A stretch of DNA of 64,000 nt from Verrucomicrobia subdivision 3 bacterium UBA693 (GTDB lineage: Bacteria > Verrucomicrobiota > Verrucomicrobiia > Limisphaerales > UBA8199), in NCBI GenBank assembly GCA_002298785.1, contig DBMR01000028.1, positions 14,767 to 78,766 on the forward strand, read 5' to 3'. Made by a program: the position numbers and the translations under genes. The notes below the pieces were generated by a model, which saw only the letters and a list, made by a program, of their open reading frames with translations, did not search any database and was not told where the DNA came from. Shown piece by piece: positions 58,514 through 64,000 of this stretch. Each line of letters begins with the position of its first letter. Position 1 is the stretch's first letter.

Positions 58514-59374
58514 GTGTTTGGTAAGAGTGAAAAAGTTGGTTCGGACGTCAAACCGGCCCCCGGGCCGTTTGGGCGGTTTTATTTGCAGGAACTCGTGAAC
58601 AGCGGCGGCATGGCCGACCTGTGGCTGGCGACGGATTCCAATGGCAAGCCGTTTGCCATACGTCGGATGCATGAGCGGTTGCGGTTCAATTTTGGGGCGC
58701 GCCGCCGATTTGTGCGCGGATGTGAAATCCTGGCCAGCATCAGCGATCATCCCGCCATTATCGGGTATTTTGAGCATGGCAAGGCGGAAGGTCGCCTGTA
58801 TTGCCAGATGGAATATGTGGAGGCGGCGAATCTCAAGGAGCTATACGCCCGCCAGGACCCAGTACTCCTGGAGAACGTTGCTCAAATCCTGCTGGACATG
58901 GCCTCGGCGCTCGAACACATGCATGACAACGGTTACATGCATTTAGATTTCAAGCCGGAGAACGTGCTAGTCACTCCCAACGGGAGCCTGCGCCTGATCG
59001 ATTTCGATCTCGCCCAACCCATCCCGGCTAAGCCGAAAAAGCAGTCCGGCAAAAACCCGGGAACGCCTTCTTATATGGCCCCGGAGCAGTTGCAGGGTGA
59101 ACCGATTTCGTTCCCGGTGGATATCTTCGCGTTCGGCGTGGCGGCCTACGAGTTGTTGACCAATCAAAAGCCGTTTCCGGGTGAAACCCCGGCGGAGATC
59201 CTGCGTCGCCAACTCGATCGTTCGGAGTTTGTGCCGCCCAGCGAGTTTAACGGCGACATGCCACGCGGCTTGGAGAACATCATCCTGCGGTGCCTGGAGC
59301 GGGATCCAGAGCGGCGCTATCCCTTCATCGGCATGATGGTGCGCGAGTTGCAATCCGCCTTGTACGTTTCCTGA
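58514..59374 (+). CDS. Serine/threonine protein kinase-like protein with atypical active-site residues
   Basis: 286 aa from a GTG at 58514, the first start after the in-frame TAA at 58505. A single kinase domain fills the protein, with no membrane helix or sensor domain. The Gly-loop is relaxed (LVNSGGMADLW). The strand-3 Lys is replaced by Arg50 (PFAIRRMH). The catalytic loop reads HLDFKPEN (His143, Asp145) instead of HRDxKxxN. The metal-binding motif is DFD (163-165) instead of DFG. The activation end GTPSYMAPEQ and helix F (DIFAFGVAAYELL) are normal. It is either an unusual active subfamily or a weak or pseudo-kinase. Convergent with the beta-lactamase-like gene. Confidence 0.85.
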   Translation: MFGKSEKVGSDVKPAPGPFGRFYLQELVNSGGMADLWLATDSNGKPFAIRRMHERLRFNFGARRRFVRGCEILASISDHPAIIGYFEHGKAEGRLYCQMEYVEAANLKELYARQDPVLLENVAQILLDMASALEHMHDNGYMHLDFKPENVLVTPNGSLRLIDFDLAQPIPAKPKKQSGKNPGTPSYMAPEQLQGEPISFPVDIFAFGVAAYELLTNQKPFPGETPAEILRRQLDRSEFVPPSEFNGDMPRGLENIILRCLERDPERRYPFIGMMVRELQSALYVS

Positions 59375-59412
59375 ACCGTATCACCATGGCGGGGTACGCG
59401 GGTGGGCACCGA

Positions 59413-60471
59413 TCACTGCTCGAGAAAAAGCGCGCCGACTTTCCGGGCCAGCCGGGTGGCGATCTGCTCATCCGTGTTTGTCAAGACAACGACAGTGACG
59501 CGATCCGCGACGAAACGCTGACAGCTTGCCGAGAACCCGGAAGTTGACCCTCCATGCCCGATGATTTTGCGTCCGTCCGCACTCTCGATGAACCAGCCCA
59601 GACCGTAAGTGGTTTCTTTGCCGGTGGAGAGTGACACCGGGGTCCACATAGCCCGGATGGATTCCGCTTTGAGCAAGCCCGGCTGATCGAGGGCACGCTG
59701 CCAGGCGCACAGGTCGCCGACGGTTGAGGCGATGGCCCCGGCGGAAAAGACATCCGTGAGGTCGTAGTCGCGATTGACCCAGGCGCCGCGAACCTGCTCG
59801 TAGCCTTTGGCCCGGTTGGTAATAATCAGGGACGGCAGACGGTTGGTGGTGGATTGCATGCCCAGCGGCTGGAGAATTTTTGCGTAGAGAAAATCCCAAT
59901 AATTCGAGCCGGAACAGTTTTCGATGATGTATCCGAGCAAATTGTAGCCGGTATTGGAATATTTCCAGGCGCTGCCGGGGGTGAATTCGAGCGGTTCCTT
60001 GCCGATCTGAGTGAGGAACTGCGGTTGGGTCAGGTGCCGGGTTAATTCATAGCCGGGCAAGCCGGTGTAGCTTTTGATACCTGAGGTGTGGCTGAGCAGG
60101 TGACGAACGGTGATGTTTGACCACGCGACGGGCGTGGAGGCTAGGTGGCGCGAGATGGGATCGTCGAGTTTGAGCGCTCCCGATTCGGTGAGGAGCAGGA
60201 TAGCGGCGGCGGTGAATTGCTTGGTTACGGAACCGATTTCGAAGACGGTGTTGGTCTTTACGGGGACCGCATGTTCGAGATCGGCCAAACCGTAAGCGGA
60301 GGATCTGACCAGTTGACCGCGGGAAAGAATGGCCAGGGCGACACCGGGGATGTGCCGCTCGCGCATTTCGCTCTGGAGATAATCATCGATGGGATCGGCC
60401 CGGAGCCCACCGAGGCTGAGGAGCAGGATGCCGAGGATTAGCCCGGACCGCAAAACGCTCGACTGGTGCAT
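59413..60471 (-). CDS. Serine beta-lactamase-like hydrolase (class C / DD-peptidase fold)
   Basis: 352 aa. Signal peptide (LILGILLLSLGGLRA). The catalytic SxxK is SVTK (Ser81, Lys84). A YxN motif lies in WKYSNTGYNLLG, and the third motif is HGGSTSGF in place of KTG. RHLLSHTSGI is typical of the large family that includes D-aminopeptidases, esterases and PBP4*-like proteins. It probably acts on a D-amino-acid or ester substrate in the periplasm; antibiotic hydrolysis is not implied. It begins 3 bp after the DHH gene, so it is the last gene of a four-gene operon that also encodes a D-aminoacylase. Confidence 0.9.
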   Translation of the reverse strand: MHQSSVLRSGLILGILLLSLGGLRADPIDDYLQSEMRERHIPGVALAILSRGQLVRSSAYGLADLEHAVPVKTNTVFEIGSVTKQFTAAAILLLTESGALKLDDPISRHLASTPVAWSNITVRHLLSHTSGIKSYTGLPGYELTRHLTQPQFLTQIGKEPLEFTPGSAWKYSNTGYNLLGYIIENCSGSNYWDFLYAKILQPLGMQSTTNRLPSLIITNRAKGYEQVRGAWVNRDYDLTDVFSAGAIASTVGDLCAWQRALDQPGLLKAESIRAMWTPVSLSTGKETTYGLGWFIESADGRKIIGHGGSTSGFSASCQRFVADRVTVVVLTNTDEQIATRLARKVGALFLEQ

Positions 60472-60474
60472 GGA

Positions 60475-61425
60475 TTAGCTGCTTTTGGCGCGCGCGGCTT
60501 CGAAGGCTTCGTCGAGCCAATTCAAGGGCGCATCTTTCCGGGGATTGAGCACCTGGCGCAGGTAGTTGATCGCGTCGGGGATGGTTTTGACCGAGCGGGG
60601 CAGGGAGGCGCCGCAAGCATTGGCGTGGCCGCCGCCCTGGAGTCTTTCGGCAATTTTGAGCGCCTCGCCATTCCGACTGCGCAGACTCGCGATCAAAGCG
60701 CCGTTGGCGCGGCGGAAAAGGGTGATCATCACCGGGTAACGGGAAGCTTGCTGTTCCAGCAACTGATGCACGATCAGGTTGTTGTTGCCAATAACCGTAT
60801 CGACAAAGCCGACCGTGGGTGAGATTTCCTTGATATTGGCCTTGCTCCAGGCATAGCCGAGCGGGTTTTCGATCCGGCGTTTGACTTCCATCACCTCGAG
60901 CAGCGGATGGTCCAGCAACTTTTCAATTTCGCCATCCAGCAGCGCGTGGAGGTTCCAGAACTGGTAGGTTTTCACCAGGTTGGCGTAGTCACCTGCGATG
61001 ACAAAATCCGGGTCGTCCTCGAGGAAGAGATCCGAGACGTTGTTCAGGTGGACGAGGCGATCCAGGGCGGGTGAACCCAGGCCGTAGGTTTGGCAGAGCT
61101 CGTAACAGAGTTTGCCGGCGGACTTGTTGATATCATGCACCAGGGTGGCCATTTTGGCGGGAGTTTCCGTGGCATGATGATCGATGATGGCCCAGTTTTG
61201 ACGATCCAGGCGCGGTTCAAAAGCGAGATCGGTTACCCAGGCGGCGGATTCGCGCAAGTCCCGCTGGCGCCAGTTGTTGTAATGGTAAGCTTCGAGGCGG
61301 ACATCGATGTTGAAAATCTTGCGGGCCAGGCGCTGCAGCAACACCCCGGCGATCAGGCCGTCCAGATCACTTTCATGCGTCAAAATAACATCCGGACGCG
61401 GTAAAGGAATAGTCATCGTGGGCAT
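60475..61425 (-). CDS. DHH-family phosphoesterase
   Basis: 316 aa from the ATG at 61425; an ATG at 61416 is also possible. It shows the DHH motifs THESDLDGLIAGVLLQR, VTDLAF and the eponymous WAIIDHHATETP, then a C-terminal DHHA1-like domain with the family end motif GGGHANACGASLP. DHH/DHHA1 proteins include nano-RNases, cyclic-dinucleotide phosphodiesterases and RecJ-like exonucleases; this short form lacks RecJ accessory domains and any sensor. The substrate cannot be assigned. Cytoplasmic. It lies between the D-aminoacylase (34-bp gap) and the serine hydrolase (3-bp gap). Confidence 0.88.
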   Translation of the reverse strand: MPTMTIPLPRPDVILTHESDLDGLIAGVLLQRLARKIFNIDVRLEAYHYNNWRQRDLRESAAWVTDLAFEPRLDRQNWAIIDHHATETPAKMATLVHDINKSAGKLCYELCQTYGLGSPALDRLVHLNNVSDLFLEDDPDFVIAGDYANLVKTYQFWNLHALLDGEIEKLLDHPLLEVMEVKRRIENPLGYAWSKANIKEISPTVGFVDTVIGNNNLIVHQLLEQQASRYPVMITLFRRANGALIASLRSRNGEALKIAERLQGGGHANACGASLPRSVKTIPDAINYLRQVLNPRKDAPLNWLDEAFEAARAKSS

Positions 61426-61459
61426 GCTACAGGAAGGCGCGTGCTGTGGCGAGCACGAG

Positions 61460-63052
61460 TCATTCGCGGCAGGCTTGATGCCGCAGCGCCTGGCCCGCTT
61501 TAGCTCCTGTGTGGAGGCCCTGGTCAAGGACAAGAATGCCATTCACGAGCACGTAGGGAATGCCTTCCGGGTAGGCGTGTGGATGCTCGTAAGTGGCGGT
61601 GTCCTGGATTTTCTCCGGGTCAAAAATGACGATGTCCGCCCAGTAACTGGGTTGGAGCAGGCCGCGGGCAGCGAAGCGAAAGGTGGCGGCCGGCAGACTC
61701 GTCATGCGGCGGATGGCGTCCTCGAGTCGCAACACGTGTAATTCCCGCACGTAACGCGCGAGCACGCGGGCGTTGTTGCCATAGCCGCGCGGGTGAGGGA
61801 CGCCCTCCCCGAATTTGCGCAGGCCGCTGTCGCACGCAATCATGGTGTTCGGGTGCGCCATGAAGACTTTCAGATCGGCCTCGCTCATGCCGTGGAAGAC
61901 GGCGCTGGCGCCTCCGGCTTTTTGCACGTCGAGCACCAGTTCGGCCTGATCGTTCACGGAACCGGCGCCGCGGAGTTTCAGGGCGGCTTCGCGCACGTTT
62001 AACCCGTTCAGCTCCGGATGGCTCGAGCAGGATGCGATGACCGCATATTCAAAACTGTCCCGACCGCGCCGTTCCAGGTTTGCTTTCATGCTGGCGATAG
62101 TGTTCGAGCGCGTCACGGGATCGGAGATGCGCTCAATGAATTTCCTGCGGCCGCCTTCCAGCACGCTGTCTGGGATGAGTTGGCCGAGGCCGGTGCTGGA
62201 AGCGGTGTAGGCGTATTGGTCCTGGGTAAGGTCCAGGCCTTCGGCGCGCGCGTTCTCGATGAACTCCAGCACGGCGGGCGCTCGCCCCCAGGCGGTGGGA
62301 CCGCCCAGCTTCAGGTGAGAGATCTCGGCGCGGATATTGGCGGCCCGGGCGATTTGGACGACTTCCGCGATGGCCTCCAGGATCCGGGTGTCTTCGTGCC
62401 GCATGTGGCTGGTGTAAATGCCGTCGTACTTGGCGGCGATCCGGGCCAACTCGATGATTTCCTCGGTCCGCGCGAACACGCCCGGTTGATAAATCAAACC
62501 GGTGGACAGACCGACGGCGCCTTCGCGCATCGCCCGATCGACCAGTGCTTTCATCTCGGTGAGTTCAGCCGCGGTGGGCGGGCGGTCATAGTTTCCGCCC
62601 ATGGCCCGTGAGCGCACATCGTTATGCCCAACGAGCGTGGCGAAATTCACCGCCAGGTTGGTGCGTTCCGCCGCCCGCAAGAGTTTGCCCACTTCCAACG
62701 AGGATGAACCGCAATTGCCCGCCACAATGGTTGTCACCCCCATCCGTACGAAATTCTCGGCGGTGGGCATCTCGGCGATCTCGTCCGCGTGCGTGTGGAC
62801 ATCAATGAATCCAGGGGCGACGATCAGGCCTCGCGCGTCGATTTCCCTCCGGCCCGTTCCGTTCACTCGGCCAATTTCTGTCACGCGACCCTGGAGAATC
62901 CCCACGTCTCCGTGAAACGCCGGGTTGCCCGTCCCATCGATGATTCTCCCGTGGCGGATGACGAGGTCATACTGATCGGCAGCGGGAGCGCGGTGCAGGC
63001 TGGTGAACAACAGGAAGATGGCTAATCCCAGGCAAGGGGCTTTGATGCTCAT
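61460..63052 (-). CDS. D-aminoacylase / N-acyl-D-amino-acid deacylase, exported amidohydrolase
   Basis: 530 aa. A hydrophobic N-terminus ending LHRAPA|ADQ suggests export. The amidohydrolase core shows FIDVHTHADEIAE (HxH metal site), VAGNCGSSS (conserved metal Cys), YTSHMRHED, EISHLKLGG and the late Asp in MIACDSGLRKFG. These residues match the D-aminoacylase subgroup. It hydrolyses N-acyl-D-amino acids, probably from peptidoglycan or D-peptides, which fits the downstream DD-peptidase-fold hydrolase. The start overlaps the Uma2 stop (ATGA). Confidence 0.92.
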   Translation of the reverse strand: MSIKAPCLGLAIFLLFTSLHRAPAADQYDLVIRHGRIIDGTGNPAFHGDVGILQGRVTEIGRVNGTGRREIDARGLIVAPGFIDVHTHADEIAEMPTAENFVRMGVTTIVAGNCGSSSLEVGKLLRAAERTNLAVNFATLVGHNDVRSRAMGGNYDRPPTAAELTEMKALVDRAMREGAVGLSTGLIYQPGVFARTEEIIELARIAAKYDGIYTSHMRHEDTRILEAIAEVVQIARAANIRAEISHLKLGGPTAWGRAPAVLEFIENARAEGLDLTQDQYAYTASSTGLGQLIPDSVLEGGRRKFIERISDPVTRSNTIASMKANLERRGRDSFEYAVIASCSSHPELNGLNVREAALKLRGAGSVNDQAELVLDVQKAGGASAVFHGMSEADLKVFMAHPNTMIACDSGLRKFGEGVPHPRGYGNNARVLARYVRELHVLRLEDAIRRMTSLPAATFRFAARGLLQPSYWADIVIFDPEKIQDTATYEHPHAYPEGIPYVLVNGILVLDQGLHTGAKAGQALRHQACRE

Positions 63053-63519
63053 GCTTTGAACAGGTCGGTCATCGATACTTGAAATTCAGGGACAACCTTT
63101 TCCGTCAACAGGTCGCTGCCCGCTAGGATGCTTTTAAGCACCAGGCCGTAGGCGCTACAGTGATAGACTTCCACGTTATTGTAGCGCGGATCAACCATCC
63201 ACAACCGGGGCAAGCGGTGCTCCTCGTAGATTTGCTTTTTGACGACCGTGTCCGGATGATGATCTTCGGCACTGACGATTTCGGCGGCCAGCCAGAGTTT
63301 GTCCGCGGCGGTGGCGACGAGGGTCAGATCCGGGCACAGGGCGGTTTGGGCATCCAGAATGATCCGGGTGCGGAGTGGAAGGAGGCGAATCGCTGGCATG
63401 TTCGCGACGCTGGCCCGCATCAAGTCGTGGAGCCGCGCGCAGATTTGCTCGTGGCGCGGACCAGGTGCCAGTCGGAGCTGCGTGGCGCCTTGGATTAATT
63501 CCGAATACGGGGCAGTCAT
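63049..63519 (-). CDS. Uma2-family (DUF820) putative PD-(D/E)xK nuclease
   Basis: 156 aa. The Uma2 core is present: ALCPDLTLVA (Asp), LAAEIVSAED (Glu of the E-hydrophobic-S motif), a KKQIYEEH lysine-tyrosine segment and LPRLWMVDPRYNNVEVY. The fold belongs to the restriction-endonuclease-like superfamily, but biological roles are mostly unknown. It is coupled by ATGA overlap to the D-aminoacylase gene and is first in the operon. Nothing suggests a restriction system around it. Confidence 0.88.
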   Translation of the reverse strand: MTAPYSELIQGATQLRLAPGPRHEQICARLHDLMRASVANMPAIRLLPLRTRIILDAQTALCPDLTLVATAADKLWLAAEIVSAEDHHPDTVVKKQIYEEHRLPRLWMVDPRYNNVEVYHCSAYGLVLKSILAGSDLLTEKVVPEFQVSMTDLFKA

Positions 63520-64000
63520 GCGACGGCCAATAGCATAGTGGCGCGGAGAAGATTGGCGAGGGTTTGTTAGCGCTCTTCTCGGGGGCCAGGTCGTGATCCG
63601 GATTTGAGCAGAGCCGTGAACTGTGTGGCGCCGTATCGGAGCTCTGGCGGCTCGACGCCCACGCTCTGGAGCGGTGCACTTCGGTGGGAGCGCGGACTTC
63701 CAAGTCCGCTTTTGCAGGTCCGAACGGCGACGGAAGTACGTACGGAGCCACAGTGCATCGCGTTAAATAGGCAGCGAACCAACTCGGGCGGGGTAAGCGG
63801 ACGTGGACCTCCGCGCTCCGGGGAAGTGATGCTGGTTTGTCGGTCGGTTGAAGACAGGATGACCGTGATCTACAGGATTTCGAAGTTGGAGAACTCCAGT
63901 GCAGTAGTGGTCAGGCTTCCCCCATCCTGTCGAACCTGAACATCCTGTCTATCTCAGTGCTCAGTCCCATAAGTGGCGGCGAGACGCCGCCAGCACCCGC
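63520..64000. repeat. Gene-free right edge built of palindromic intergenic repeats
   Basis: 481 bp with several strong symmetries. GCGGACTT/AAGTCCGC lies at 63692-63709. Perfect 10-bp inverted arms GGAGCGCGGA (63687-63696) and TCCGCGCTCC (63810-63819) lie 113 bp apart. TGGCGGCG-AGA-CGCCGCCA is a hairpin at 63974-63992. A stretch with ACAGGATGACCGTGATCT and ACAGGATTT resembles decayed tandem motifs. Small frames over it have no conserved features and are not called. Confidence 0.6.

Noticed and set aside
63049..63519. Uma2-type nuclease considered as part of a defence or restriction island
   Set aside because: No methylase, helicase, toxin or phage gene is nearby, and it is translationally coupled to a metabolic gene.

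Overview
The window looks like a chromosome segment of a Verrucomicrobiota bacterium, probably a free-living member of the Verrucomicrobiae/Pedosphaera-type lineages. This is inferred from family content, not from a marker gene. The clues are pseudopilins with an FTLIELL start and an H-x9-DG-like tail, a PilM-to-secretin gene block in the arrangement known from Akkermansia (Amuc_1101 to Amuc_1098), an exosortase/EpsI pair, very large secreted proteins built from delta-60, Calx-beta, DUF11 and P domains, and GC-rich DNA with palindromic intergenic repeats. No rRNA, tRNA, CRISPR array, transposase or phage gene was seen.

Layout. 1-3.1 kb: a divergent pair of secreted proteins, an Ig/NHL protein cut by the left edge and a thioredoxin fused to a PPC-like domain. 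3.1-6.2 kb (minus): a pseudopilin, a PAS histidine kinase and CorA. 6.4-10.8 kb (plus): exosortase, EpsI, an undecaprenyl-phosphate sugar transferase and a UDP-glucuronate decarboxylase, which form an exopolysaccharide module. 10.9-17.6 kb (plus): a PilM-PilN fusion, a PilO/Amuc_1100-like protein, a PilP-position protein and a PilQ-type secretin. 17.7-41.2 kb (plus): five consecutive secreted proteins of 658, 750, 978, 3157 and 2225 aa. 41.3-44.5 kb (plus): coaE, hisI, a small membrane protein and trpE.

44.5-46.8 kb (minus): an lpoB / COG3014 / ycfL lipoprotein operon whose roughly 250-nt leader contains a strongly folded RNA element. 47.3-50.8 kb (minus): a small Cys-rich secreted protein, NagB, a Gfo/Idh/MocA oxidoreductase and a DegT-type aminotransferase. 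51.0-55.4 kb (minus): an NfeD protease-like protein, an SPFH protein and a glycoside-hydrolase-like/SUMF1 fusion. 55.4-58.5 kb: a delta-60 protein and a small lipoprotein between two copies of a degenerate repeat. 58.5-59.4 kb (plus): a Ser/Thr kinase with unusual active-site residues. 59.4-63.5 kb (minus): a tight operon of Uma2, D-aminoacylase, DHH phosphoesterase and a serine beta-lactamase-like hydrolase. The right edge is gene-free repeat DNA.

How it fits together. The most notable theme is a secretion-type complex (PilMN-O-P-Q) followed in the same direction by a 24-kb run of its possible clients. Six otherwise different secreted proteins in the window end in the same type of about 60-residue C-terminal domain, closing with FFR, YYR or FYR a few residues from the terminus. 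This is a candidate sorting or anchoring signal. Four repeat arrays in three of these proteins each contain exactly seven units, as expected for seven-bladed beta-propellers.
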